Shown: piece after piece, positions 29,617-36,980 of the stretch
Numbering within the stretch: the first letter of the stretch is position 1
Layout: every line of letters starts with the position of its first letter
Assembly: GCA_040371205.1 (NCBI GenBank)
Contig: AP031382.1
Span: 1,361,562-1,425,561 of the forward strand
Length of the DNA: 64,000 nucleotides
Origin: Rhodanobacter sp.
GTDB taxonomy: Bacteria > Pseudomonadota > Gammaproteobacteria > Xanthomonadales > Rhodanobacteraceae
Direction of reading: 5' to 3'
Notes under the pieces: model-generated
The model's input: the letters and a program-made list of their open reading frames with translations, nothing else
Told to the model about the DNA's origin: nothing
The model's database searches: none
Program-made: the position numbers and the translations under genes

Positions 29617-29850
29617 TCAAACAAACACGCCGGCTTGCATCTGCCGTAAAAGCCGGATCAATAGGTCGCATCCTTCATGCGTATGCAGATAATCGGCTGG
29701 CGTCTTCCCACCCAGGGCAGGCAGCGCTTGCTTCGACCAATCATCTATCCAGGCGGCAGCATCAAAATCGCGTGGCTCGCCGCTCTCCTTCACAATCGCC
29801 TGAACTACTGAGATAAGTTTGGCCCGATTAGCTCGTTCGTCGCTCTTCAT
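29617..29850 (-). CDS. MbcA/ParS/Xre-type antitoxin toxin-binding domain, stand-alone
   Basis: This 77-residue protein matches the C-terminal toxin-binding domain of MbcA/ParS/Xre antitoxins (formerly DUF2384). Visible are the ALPALGGKTPADYLHTHEG stretch and the final LLIRLLRQMQAGVF helix. The usual N-terminal helix-turn-helix is missing; only a short charged helix precedes the domain. AAGGAG lies eight bases before the ATG, a strong ribosome site. The normal partner would be a RES-domain toxin, but the neighbouring upstream gene on the same strand shows no RES motif. It may be an antitoxin for that unknown protein or an orphan. Confidence 0.75.
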   Translation of the reverse strand: MKSDERANRAKLISVVQAIVKESGEPRDFDAAAWIDDWSKQALPALGGKTPADYLHTHEGCDLLIRLLRQMQAGVFV

Positions 29851-29907
29851 GATGAATTCTCCTTGATCTGAGCATGGCTATTTCGTCATGTCGCTTGAGT
29901 TTATTCG

Positions 29908-30753
29908 CTAGCGCTCGCGTCGGCGCTCCCGAGCCATTTGTTGCCTTTTTACTTCAGATCCTCGAATTAACTTGGCATCTAAGATAGGGTCCTCGAAATC
30001 GAAGGGACGATCTGTTTGCAGATCTAGAGGCCTTCGTTCTCGACTTGCCCCATAGGCAGGATCAGCCGTGTGGCGGGCGATCACCGACCAGTCAACATCA
30101 AACATGGCCTCAGATAGTGGAACTCGGGCGCGTATCTGATTGATGCAATCCTTTAAAAGTTCCGTGGACGGCGCCATCCACGGCAATCTCAGGATAGCGG
30201 GGAGAACTCGGTACATGTTTTTAGAGAGCTCGATGTGTGATAAGCCATCGCCTTCTACTTCCGCCTGTCTGACAAGGGCAACGATAGCGGTCAGGCTCCA
30301 TATGCTACCTATACCTACAAGCCCATCGGAGTCATCCGGGCGAACAGAAAAGCAACGCGAAGCGGTTCCAGGGAAGTGCCACTCCCATCCGTAGTCGTTT
30401 TCCTTGCGCATGGATCTAATCACTGTCACGGCGAAGGTAGGTGGCAATGGTCGATCTGCGAGGAGCTCGTACAGCGGAAGGTCGAACATGGCCTCCGTTC
30501 CTGGCAATAGCTTTTCTAGCGCCATCGCTGAATAGCGAGATGGCAGTGTGACTCCCGCTTTCCATTTCAGCGCCAGGTTGGATTCAGATCGGCCGCGCTG
30601 AATGAAGCGCTCGAAAAAGGCCTTGGTGTCCAGGCCACTCGCCCATTGCGCGTGATCGAGCCAGATCGCTCCGCGTAGCCTGCGCCAAGCAGTCTGTCGT
30701 GGTGGCGCCTCTCTGGAGAGCTTACGCAGCAGGTCAAGGACAGTTTCGTGCAT
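29908..30753 (-). CDS. Hypothetical protein upstream of the MbcA-like gene
   Basis: I do not recognise this 281-residue protein. It opens with a helical basic segment (VLDLLRKLSREAPPRQTAWR), has a tryptophan-rich patch (IWLDHAQWASG) and carries a LALKWKAGVTLPS stretch that looks like part of a helix-turn-helix. It ends in a very basic tail rich in Arg (RQQMARERRRER). There is no signal peptide or membrane segment. It is transcribed first, 57 bases ahead of the MbcA/ParS-like gene, so the two may form an operon and possibly a toxin-antitoxin pair. The base composition is lower in GC than the flanking chromosome, in keeping with transfer. Confidence 0.65.
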   Translation of the reverse strand: MHETVLDLLRKLSREAPPRQTAWRRLRGAIWLDHAQWASGLDTKAFFERFIQRGRSESNLALKWKAGVTLPSRYSAMALEKLLPGTEAMFDLPLYELLADRPLPPTFAVTVIRSMRKENDYGWEWHFPGTASRCFSVRPDDSDGLVGIGSIWSLTAIVALVRQAEVEGDGLSHIELSKNMYRVLPAILRLPWMAPSTELLKDCINQIRARVPLSEAMFDVDWSVIARHTADPAYGASRERRPLDLQTDRPFDFEDPILDAKLIRGSEVKRQQMARERRRER

Positions 30754-30857
30754 CGGTCAACTTTGGGATCAATTCTCTGTTCAAACTTGACAGCCCACTT
30801 GGCTGACAGACTGAACGATACTGCGGCGGACATCCATTGAAGTAAATAGCCAGCGCG

Positions 30858-31133
30858 ATGAATGCCGCGAGAAGTCATGCTCCATCAGCTGGGTCAAAAA
30901 GAGAGATGGCTTTGCGGGCCCGCTATGGCGAACTTTTGGGTCTGGCTGATCTTGCCATCGCCCTCCGTTACCCCAGCGTGCAGGCCGTACAAAAGGCGCG
31001 CATCCGGGGCACGTTAAAAGTTCCGACGTTCCAGATTCCTGGACGGCGCGGCTGGTATTCCACAGTTCGTGCGGTTGCTGAGTACCTGGATCAACTGGAC
31101 ACCAATTGCCCTCAGCCAAGGAGCAGCAAATGA
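30858..31133 (+). CDS. Small DNA-binding-like protein (91 aa)
   Basis: The central part (about residues 19-80: RYGELLGLADLAIALRYPS, then VQAVQKARIRGTLKVPTF) looks like an excisionase- or plasmid-type winged helix that reads a short DNA site. It ends with RRGWYSTVRAVAEYLDQL. Similar short proteins occur on mobile elements of xanthomonads and pseudomonads. It could control the transposon's own genes. No partner is evident. It is divergent from the 281-residue gene, with 104 bases between them. The family assignment is by resemblance only. Confidence 0.6.
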   Translation: MNAARSHAPSAGSKREMALRARYGELLGLADLAIALRYPSVQAVQKARIRGTLKVPTFQIPGRRGWYSTVRAVAEYLDQLDTNCPQPRSSK

Positions 31134-31176
31134 GCAGCTAGACCTGAAGCGAGCGCGCATCCGCGCCGGGCCAAAT

Positions 31177-31212
31177 AAAAAGCCCAGCTCCTCTGGTAAG
31201 GAACTGGGCTTT
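31177..31212 (-). terminator. Strong hairpin, terminator-like on the minus strand
   Basis: AAAGCCCAG at 31179-31187 pairs with CTGGGCTTT at 31204-31212. Read on the minus strand the stem is followed by TTTTTATTTGG, a good terminator tail; on the plus strand the tail is weak (TTTGTGG). It could insulate the left cargo from transcription that enters from the transposase side. No minus-strand gene ends just upstream of it. Confidence 0.6.
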
Positions 31213-31384
31213 GTGGTGCTAAGCAGTTGGTCTCTGCAACGCCATAGTGACCCCCTCGACACATCTTGTCAACGCGTCTCGTGGCGCGATCGGGAGGGCC
31301 TTGCCCGGAATCCATACCGGCTACCACGCCGGCGGGGAGGCTCTGTCTCTCCGACAGGTTGGTGGTCCGCACATTGGCGGGCAT

Positions 31385-32578
31385 ATGGCAAACAATCCCA
31401 CACGCGGCGCTGCTCGCCGTGCCTTTTCAAAAAAACTTCAGGGAATGAGTGAAGACCAGGCCGAGATGATTTTGGCCAACGCCCGATGGGGTTCGGAAGA
31501 TCACCAAGGCTGCCCGCGGTGCGGCACTTTCGCCGTGCACTACCGCCGACGCACGCGCCGTCAGTGGCGATGCCGGATCACCGGTTGCGGTCACGTCTTC
31601 AGCGTTACGAGTGGAACCCGACTCGACAATCACAAACTGCGGTTCCTTCAAATTCTCCGACTCATAGTGTCGTTCGAAGCCTCACCCAAAGGCGTAACGC
31701 TTGCCCGCGTCGCTAACGACGTCGGAATGACGGAAAAGAGCGCGCAGCAAAACCTGTTTAAGGTAAGGGAGGTAATCCGTGACTTCGCCGATCTTTCTCC
31801 ACTCAGCGGCCTAGTCCACATTGACGGAGCTCACCTATGTGGAAAGCTTCGCAAATCCAACCGACGCCTCAAGGCTACCGCTGACGACATTCTTAGTAGG
31901 CATGGCACAGGCGCAATACGTGCTCGTGCACGGAAGATCAATGCGCGCACCCAAGCCAATCTACGCCGTATCAAAAAAAAGCGTGTCGTCATAGCGCTAG
32001 TGGAAGCCTTGCCCGCCAGCAGTCCCGTGCCAGGCGCTTCCGCGAATGCGCCGCGCGGCATATGCCGCGTGATTCCTGCCGTGTGCTACTCGGAGAATCC
32101 AGAGAATGCCATGGAGCTTGCTCGCCGCTACATCAGGCCTGGAAGCATTGTCTTCTCCGATGAAAATCCCGCGTACTCGCGATTCGGCGAGATTTTCGAT
32201 CATCACGTCGTCAACCACTCGTTGGAGTATTCCACGTCTGACGGTGTGTCAGACAATCTCGCGGAGTCGCACTTCTCACGTGGAAGAAGAGCAGAATACG
32301 GGACACACCACGGCTTTCGGCCGGAATATCTCGAGTTTTATATGTGGGAAATGGCTTGGCGCGAAATGCGCCGAAGAAATACGCAAGAAGAGAACGTTGC
32401 CATTCTGCTTCAAAATCTGTTGTCCAAGGGGCTCTCGACTTATGGTCGCGGATACCACGGCGGCAATCGACGCCGCGATCGACGTGCAGTACGTAGGGAA
32501 ATTGTCATGGATCGACCTCAGGCCACTCTGGCAACTGCCAAAGTCGGGGCACGGATCGATCGACAAAAGGATGCCTAA
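31385..32578 (+). CDS. IS1595-family (ISXO2-like) DDE transposase
   Basis: The 397-residue protein has an N-terminal zinc ribbon (Cys43, Cys46, Cys63, Cys68) and then the ISXO2-like DDE domain. Likely catalytic positions are Asp147 in VHIDGAH, Asp259 in VFSDENPAY and the NLAESHFSRGRRAEYGTHHGF block starting at 291, whose glutamate is at 294. I start it at the ATG 31385 (MANNPTRG). The frame opens earlier, at 31247, without family sequence. All motifs appear intact. No separate short inverted repeats flank this gene alone, so it is probably the transposase of the 11.88-kb element. The C-terminus overlaps the convergent 168-residue gene by 74 bases. Confidence 0.88.
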   Translation: MANNPTRGAARRAFSKKLQGMSEDQAEMILANARWGSEDHQGCPRCGTFAVHYRRRTRRQWRCRITGCGHVFSVTSGTRLDNHKLRFLQILRLIVSFEASPKGVTLARVANDVGMTEKSAQQNLFKVREVIRDFADLSPLSGLVHIDGAHLCGKLRKSNRRLKATADDILSRHGTGAIRARARKINARTQANLRRIKKKRVVIALVEALPASSPVPGASANAPRGICRVIPAVCYSENPENAMELARRYIRPGSIVFSDENPAYSRFGEIFDHHVVNHSLEYSTSDGVSDNLAESHFSRGRRAEYGTHHGFRPEYLEFYMWEMAWREMRRRNTQEENVAILLQNLLSKGLSTYGRGYHGGNRRRDRRAVRREIVMDRPQATLATAKVGARIDRQKDA

Positions 32579-33011
32579 CTAGGCGACCATCCCGCGCCAT
32601 GGCACATAGCCGTACCCTGAGTTGTTGGCGAATAAACGCCAGCTCTTCCTCGGTGGGTGATGCACGCAACTCCTCGAGAAGTGCTGCAAGTAACTCCGGG
32701 GTGGAAGCTGTTTTGTTCTGAGCACAGGACAGCGTTCGACGAATAGTACGACTCATCTGCCCGTAAGAAACTACTTTTCGAGTTTGCGGACGAATGGGCC
32801 GCAACTCCGACGGGTCGATACGAACGTCGTGAAGCCGCATTGCTCCTTCAACGGAGAGCTTCTGCCGTTGGAGAGCCTGGATCTCGCTTTTGCAGGCCGA
32901 GGCCTGCCCCATATGAGCTGCAAGCTGCTCGCACTTTCTGTCGATCTGACCAGAAAGGCGAACGTGCTTATCTATCAGCCACTTAAGTGAACTCGGAGTG
33001 CTTGGGCGCAT
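32505..33011 (-). CDS. Conserved-looking hypothetical protein next to transposase
   Basis: This 168-residue protein begins MRPSTPSSLKWLIDKHVRLSG. It continues as a coiled-coil-like helix to about residue 55, then RIDPSELRPIRPQTRKV, and ends in a helical C-terminal region (ELLAALLEELRASPTEEELAFIRQQLRVRL). That last region resembles a winged-helix domain found in mobile-element proteins of beta- and gammaproteobacteria. It has no enzyme motif that I recognise. It starts 34 bases inside the right inverted repeat and converges on the transposase gene. A role as an accessory or regulator of transposition is plausible but unproven. Confidence 0.65.
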   Translation of the reverse strand: MRPSTPSSLKWLIDKHVRLSGQIDRKCEQLAAHMGQASACKSEIQALQRQKLSVEGAMRLHDVRIDPSELRPIRPQTRKVVSYGQMSRTIRRTLSCAQNKTASTPELLAALLEELRASPTEEELAFIRQQLRVRLCAMARDGRLVRHPFVDRSVPRLWQLPEWPEVDP

Positions 33012-33044
33012 ATTAAAATCTTAGGCACCAAGACCTCAGGCCGT

Positions 33045-33070
33045 CTTGGGCAACAGCTACCGTTTAGCGC
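33045..33070 (-). repeat. Right terminal inverted repeat of the transposon
   Basis: Read on the minus strand the sequence begins GCGCTAAACGGT and ends GCTGTTGCCCAAG. It matches the left end at 21193-21218 at 23 of 26 positions. Confidence 0.8.
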
Positions 33071-33622
33071 TGCGTGGCCAGAGAAAAGTAACCAAAAGAG
33101 AGGCCACCCCGATGGCGCGCCCTCCAGGCATCCTGCCTTCCGGGTGCGCGGGTGGGCTGCGGGGTTTTTCGACGGGACTCCTGTCCCGGCGAAAAACTGG
33201 CCCGCATCCTTGCGGGCCATCCTGCGGACTTTCCTTCGCCCACCCGCCGCGCCATAGGGGCCCCGGAAAAGCGGCGCGCTCCCAGCGCGCAGAAGCAACA
33301 GCAACAGCAACAGCAACAGCCGCGAGCTTGCAGGGCTTCGACTTCTGGCGCGCACGATGCGCGCCTGCTCTTCCGGGGCCCCTGGGCGACGGTGAGGCGG
33401 GGACGATCAGGCCGCGCAGCGAGCGAGCCCAAGGAGGGGCTCGCCTTTTCGCGCGGGCAGGAGCCCGCTCGAAAAGCCCGGCCCCGCCTCACGGACTTGC
33501 CGGGCAGGACGCCCGGCAAGCGACGCCCCGAGGTGTCGTTTCCTCTTGGTTACTTCTCCTTTGGACAAGCAAAGGAGAAGTAACTCGGGCGCCGGCAGGC
33601 GCTCGAAACCGCTTTGAAGCGC
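33071..33622. repeat. Interspersed repeat, main part to the right of the transposon
   Basis: The gene-free gap 33012-33686 holds the rest of the repeat split by the transposon. It starts with the right target-site copy TGCGTG (33071-33076) and the second half of the broken hairpin. GC-rich modules centred on a GGGGCCCC-type core follow. It ends at 33541-33614 with TTGGTTACTTCTCCTTTG, a short loop, CAAAGGAGAAGTAACTCGGG and GCGCCGGCAGGCGCTCGAAA. The last 270 bases match, inverted, the left half of the copy at 47 kb. Open frames inside it on both strands look like by-products of GC-rich repeat sequence. Confidence 0.8.
33295..33320 (+). repeat. (GCAACA)4 microsatellite inside the repeat
   Basis: Four perfect copies of GCAACA are followed by GC. 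The equivalent place in the 47-kb copy has one unit only (GAAGCAACAGCC), so the number varies between copies and the tract probably slips in replication. Confidence 0.8.
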
Positions 33623-33686
33623 GCATGGACATGTGGCACTTCGAGCTCGAAGTCATCCCCGGTGCAAACAAGTAACGGTACGCAGC

Positions 33687-34304
33687 TCACCCCGTCCGCG
33701 CCACGAACCGCAACGCCACCGAGTTCATGCAATAGCGCAATCCCGTCGGCTGCGGCCCGTCGTCGAACACGTGGCCGAGGTGGCTGCTGCAGCCGGCGCA
33801 GCTGATGGCGGTGCGCTCCATGCCGAAGCTGTCGTCGCGGGCCTCGATCACGTTCCGCTTGGCGATGGGTCGCCAGAAGCTGGGCCAGCCGGTGCCGGAG
33901 TCGAATTCGGTGGCGGCGTCGTAGAGCGCGGTGGCGCAGGCCACGCAGCGGAACAGGCCGGGTTGCGCGGGACGCTCGTGCGGGCCGCTGAAGGCGCGCT
34001 CGGTGCCGTCGCGGCGCATCACGTCGAACGCCAGCGGCGACAGGCGTGCGCGCCATTGCGCATCGGTGAGCACCAGCCGATGCACGTTGCAGGCGCCGAG
34101 GTTGCGGCCGTCGTCGGCAAAGCATTCCAGCATCACGTCGCCGGGCTGGTCATGTATCAACGACGGCGGACCACCTAGTGCGCCGGCGGCGAGCAGGCGG
34201 GGCAGGGCGAAGCTGCCGCCGACCGCGAGCAGGGCGCCGCCGCTCACGGCGGCGCGCAGGAAGCGGCGGCGATCCATCGCGAGGGTTTCGTCGATGCGGG
34301 TCAT
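33687..34304 (-). CDS. msrB: Peptide-methionine (R)-S-oxide reductase, Tat-exported
   Basis: MsrB reduces the R form of methionine sulfoxide. The 205-residue protein starts with a twin-arginine signal (RRRFLRA at 12-18 followed by a hydrophobic stretch), so it acts in the periplasm. The MsrB domain has zinc cysteines Cys120/Cys123 and Cys169/Cys172, the SGTGWPSF segment and the catalytic Cys192 in RYCMNSVALRF. It lies downstream of dipZ, which would supply electrons across the inner membrane. Together they form a periplasmic methionine-repair system under the neighbouring sigma factor. An internal ATG at 34277 would still keep the Tat motif. Confidence 0.94.
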   Translation of the reverse strand: MTRIDETLAMDRRRFLRAAVSGGALLAVGGSFALPRLLAAGALGGPPSLIHDQPGDVMLECFADDGRNLGACNVHRLVLTDAQWRARLSPLAFDVMRRDGTERAFSGPHERPAQPGLFRCVACATALYDAATEFDSGTGWPSFWRPIAKRNVIEARDDSFGMERTAISCAGCSSHLGHVFDDGPQPTGLRYCMNSVALRFVARTG

Positions 34305-34368
34305 GGCAGGCCTCCATCGCCCATGCGCGTGGGCGTTTGCAACTGCGTGCGGCACGGGCTGCGTGCTT

Positions 34369-34399
34369 CCGCGATCGAGTGCGTCGCACTCGATCGCGG
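34369..34399 (-). other. Intercistronic 13-14-bp hairpin between dipZ and msrB
   Basis: CCGCGATCGAGTG at 34369-34381 pairs perfectly with CACTCGATCGCGG at 34387-34399. It lies in the 161-base gap between the dipZ stop and the msrB start and has no T-run on the coding strand. It may stabilise or partly separate the two messages rather than end transcription. Confidence 0.6.
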
Positions 34400-34465
34400 C
34401 AACGGGTCTGGACAGGCGGCCGGCCCGTCGGCGTGCAAGCCTGCGGGCCGGCCATCCGGCAGGGA

Positions 34466-36193
34466 TCAGCCGAAGGTGAACGCGTAGGCGTGCACGCCGG
34501 GGTCGAGGAAGGTGATGGTGAAGGTGCGTTCGCCGTTGCCGTGGGCCTGGCGCACCAACTGGTACAGGCGCTGCGCGCTGACGGTGCCGTTGCCGTCCGC
34601 GTCGGTGTCCACGCCGTGGTCGGCGCCGGGCGCATGGCCGTCCAGCGTGACGCGGAAGCGCACCGGCTTGCCGTCGCTGCCGGGGCCGAGCACCAGGTGC
34701 AGGTCGCGGCCGCGGAAGCGGTAGGTGATGGAGCCGTTGGCTGCGTCCAGCGTGGCCTCCTGCGGACGCACGGTCCAGCGGCCGTCCAGCGCCCACTGGT
34801 TGGTGGACAGCGTGGCGGGTGCGCGGTAGTCGGACGCATCGTCGTGCGCGACCTCGCCGCCGGCGAAGTTGTCGGCGCGGGCGTAGCCCACGTAGGTTTC
34901 CGGCGAGCGGTCGTAGTCGTTGGAGATGGCCGCTTCCGCGCCCTTCGCGCCGGGCTGCACGTAGCCGCCGGGCAGGTCGGTGTGGCCGGCTGCGGCGAGC
35001 AGCTGGCGGATCACGTCTTCGTCTTCGGCATAGCCGCCTTCGCCGAAGCTGTGGTGGCGGATGCGGCCCCGCGCATCGATGAAATATTCGGCAGGCCAGT
35101 ACTCGTTGCTGAAGCCCTGCCAGATCGCGTAGTCGGAATCCAGCGCCACCGGGTAGGTCACGCCCAGGCGCTGCACCGCCGCCGCCACGTTGGCGCGGTC
35201 CTTCTCGAAGGCGAACTCGGGCGAATGCACGCCGATCACCACCAGGCCGTGGTCCTTGTACTTGTCGTACCAGGCTTCGACGTAGGGCAGCGAGCGCAGG
35301 CAGTTGATGCAGGAGTAGGTCCAGAAATCCACCAGCACCACCTTGCCGCGCAGCATTTCCGGCGTGAGCGGTGTGCTGTTGAGCCAGCCGGTGGCGCCGG
35401 CCAGCGAGGGCAGCGTGCCTTCCACCGGCAGATCCGCGCCGGGCTTGGGCGCGGGCGCCGCCATGGCGCTCGGCATCGGCCGCACGGCGTCGATCAGCTT
35501 CTGTTCGAGGCCGTTGGTGCCGGCCAGCGAGACGCGGGTGAGTACGCCGGTGTCCACGCCGGAGGCGATGGCCGCCACGCCGGCCAGCACCAGCACGCCC
35601 AGCGTGCGGCGCACCCATTGGCCCGCGCCCAGCGAGCGCTTCATCAGCGAGAACACCTTGCCGCCCACCGCCAGCGCCAACGCCAGCGAGGTGGCCGCGC
35701 CCAGCGCGTAGGTGAGCAGCAGCAGGGTGGTGGTGACGCTGGCGCCCTTCAGTGCCGCGCCGGTCAGCAGCAGGCCGAGGATGGGCCCGGCGCACGGTGC
35801 CCACAGCAAGCCGGTGGCGATGCCGAGGCCGGCTGCGGCCCACACGGATTCGCCGTCGCCGTCCGTGCGCTGCGAGAGCCGGTTGCCCAGCGCCACGAAC
35901 GGCCGCGTCAGCCACTCCGCGACATGTGTGGAAAGCAGGGTGAGGCCGAGCAGGGCCAGCACCACCAGCGCCACGGCGCGGCCGTACTGGTTGGCGTGCA
36001 CCGCCCAGCCGCCGCCCACGGCGGCCAGCGTGGCGACCAGCGCGAAGGTGGCTGCCATGCCGATCAGCATCGGCAGGCCGCTTTTCAGGAACGGACGGTC
36101 GGCGCGCGCGAACACGAAGGGCAGCACCGGCAGGATGCAGGGGCTGAGGATGGTGAGCACGCCGCCGAGGTAGGCAAGGATCAGCAGGAGCAT
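34466..36193 (-). CDS. dipZ: DipZ: CcdA/DsbD-type transmembrane reductase fused to thioredoxin
   Basis: The 575-residue protein moves electrons from the cytoplasm to the periplasm. A CcdA/DsbD membrane domain comes first, with its paired cysteines at Cys19 (LSPCILP) and Cys134 (WAPCAGP). A periplasmic thioredoxin-like domain follows, with active site CINC at 295-298. A C-terminal beta-sandwich domain of the DipZ type ends in FLDPGVHAYAFTFG. The start at 36193 (MLLLILAYLGG) places the first helix correctly; the frame extends to 36244 without support. A sigma-F-type promoter lies about 30 bases upstream. The msrB gene follows, so methionine sulfoxide repair is the likely outlet for the electrons. 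Confidence 0.93.
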   Translation of the reverse strand: MLLLILAYLGGVLTILSPCILPVLPFVFARADRPFLKSGLPMLIGMAATFALVATLAAVGGGWAVHANQYGRAVALVVLALLGLTLLSTHVAEWLTRPFVALGNRLSQRTDGDGESVWAAAGLGIATGLLWAPCAGPILGLLLTGAALKGASVTTTLLLLTYALGAATSLALALAVGGKVFSLMKRSLGAGQWVRRTLGVLVLAGVAAIASGVDTGVLTRVSLAGTNGLEQKLIDAVRPMPSAMAAPAPKPGADLPVEGTLPSLAGATGWLNSTPLTPEMLRGKVVLVDFWTYSCINCLRSLPYVEAWYDKYKDHGLVVIGVHSPEFAFEKDRANVAAAVQRLGVTYPVALDSDYAIWQGFSNEYWPAEYFIDARGRIRHHSFGEGGYAEDEDVIRQLLAAAGHTDLPGGYVQPGAKGAEAAISNDYDRSPETYVGYARADNFAGGEVAHDDASDYRAPATLSTNQWALDGRWTVRPQEATLDAANGSITYRFRGRDLHLVLGPGSDGKPVRFRVTLDGHAPGADHGVDTDADGNGTVSAQRLYQLVRQAHGNGERTFTITFLDPGVHAYAFTFG

Positions 36194-36220
36194 GGTGGTG
36201 GTTCCGGGTTGAGGTGTGCT

Positions 36221-36251
36221 GGTGATTCGTTGCCATCGAGCCAACGGTTAC
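36221..36251 (-). promoter_or_regulatory. Sigma-F-type promoter of dipZ-msrB
   Basis: On the minus strand GTAACC (36251-36246) and CGAAT (36229-36225) are spaced by exactly 16 bases, with CACC following. The divergent promoter at 36267-36297 has the same GTAACC-N16-CGAATCACC pattern. It matches the GTAACC-N16-CGAA sequence reported for sigma-F of Caulobacter. The dipZ start is about 30 bases downstream. Confidence 0.8.
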
Positions 36252-36266
36252 ATCGTCCGATACGAG

Positions 36267-36297
36267 GTAACCGCAGCGATGGATGCGTCGAATCACC
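36267..36297 (+). promoter_or_regulatory. Sigma-F-type promoter of the sigma factor-nrsF operon
   Basis: GTAACC at 36267-36272, a 16-base spacer and CGAATCACC at 36289-36297 repeat the pattern of the divergent dipZ promoter in the opposite direction. This implies that the sigma factor drives its own gene. Confidence 0.8.
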
Positions 36298-36393
36298 GGA
36301 AGGAACCGCAACCGGGACGAATAACTCTTGACCGCCGACGGCACCTTGGTATGGGATGGCGGCTTCGCCCCGCGATGGGATTGCCGCGCTTCC

Positions 36394-36975
36394 GTGTCCA
36401 CCGAACCCGCCAGCGCCAACGAACAGGCCGAGCGTCAGCGCGCCGCGTGGATGGCTGCCGCGCAGGCGGGCGACCGCCGCGCCTACGAACGCGTGCTGGC
36501 CGGTTCGGTGGCGCTGATCCGCGCGGTGGCGCGCCGGCAGGGCGTGGGTACGGACGCGCTGGACGACGTGGTGCAGGAAACCCTGCTCACGGTGCATCGC
36601 GTGCGCCATACCTATGACGCGTCGCGCTCCTACGATGCCTGGCTCAGCGCCATCGCCGCGCGGCGCGCCATCGATGCGCTGCGCAGCCACGGCCGGCGCG
36701 ACCGGCGCGAACTGCACGACGACATCGCGCTGGATCAGCACCCCGACCGCGACGACGCGAGCATGGACGCCGAACGCCGCCAGCAGGCGCGGCGCCTGCG
36801 CGAGGCCATCGCGCAGCTGCCGCCGGGCCAGCGCGAGGCGGTGGAACAACTCGGCCTGCGCGAGCGCTCGCTGGCCGAGGCCGCCGAGCACACCGGCCGC
36901 AACGCCGGTGCGCTGAAAGTGAACCTGCACCGCGCCCTGAAGGCCCTGCGCGGTCGCCTGCACGGAGATTCCTGA
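36394..36975 (+). CDS. sigF: Sigma-F-like ECF sigma factor paired with NrsF
   Basis: The product has 193 residues from the GTG at 36394 (MSTEPASANEQAERQRAAWM); a TTG at 36328 would add 22. The sigma-2 region is marked by DALDDVVQETLLTVHRVRH and SYDAWLSAIAARRAIDALR. The sigma-4 region is LPPGQREAVEQLGLRERSLAEAAEHTGR and the following VNLHRALKALR. NrsF follows five bases later and is the membrane anti-sigma of this group. Known members respond to chromate, cadmium or hypochlorite-type oxidation. Three promoters of the expected sequence lie around this locus. Here the likely regulon is itself, nrsF, dipZ-msrB and the Met/Lys repeat protein. Confidence 0.9.
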   Translation: MSTEPASANEQAERQRAAWMAAAQAGDRRAYERVLAGSVALIRAVARRQGVGTDALDDVVQETLLTVHRVRHTYDASRSYDAWLSAIAARRAIDALRSHGRRDRRELHDDIALDQHPDRDDASMDAERRQQARRLREAIAQLPPGQREAVEQLGLRERSLAEAAEHTGRNAGALKVNLHRALKALRGRLHGDS

Positions 36976-36980
36976 GCGTC

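Larger units (their letters stand above)
21193..33070. mobile_element. 11.88-kb transposon carrying a defence-gene cargo
   Basis: The element is bounded by 26-base inverted repeats and a 6-base direct duplication. It is inserted in the loop of a hairpin within a host repeat, and joining the flanks restores a perfect 14-base stem with a six-base loop. It carries an Mrr-like nuclease, Vsr, a cytosine methyltransferase, a GHKL ATPase-response regulator operon, AbiE, an MbcA-like antitoxin, two unknown genes, a small DNA-binding-like gene and one IS1595-like transposase near the right end. No integrase or second transposase is seen. That the IS1595-like enzyme moves the whole element is inference; the family more often makes 8-base duplications. 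Confidence 0.75.

Noticed and set aside
21193-33070. An integrative element inserted at a tRNA
   Set aside because: No integrase gene and no tRNA lie at the borders; inverted ends with a short duplication point to transposition instead.
33088-33118. GTAACC in the repeat, 16 bases before CGAT, as a fourth sigma-F promoter
   Set aside because: The -10 is CGAT, not CGAA, and GTAACC belongs to the repeat's conserved hairpin, which occurs in all copies.
33046-33675. A 209-codon open frame inside the repeat, and similar ones near 47.1 kb
   Set aside because: The sequence is shared by non-coding repeat copies, the translation is low-complexity Ala/Arg/Gly, and the frames are not kept between copies.
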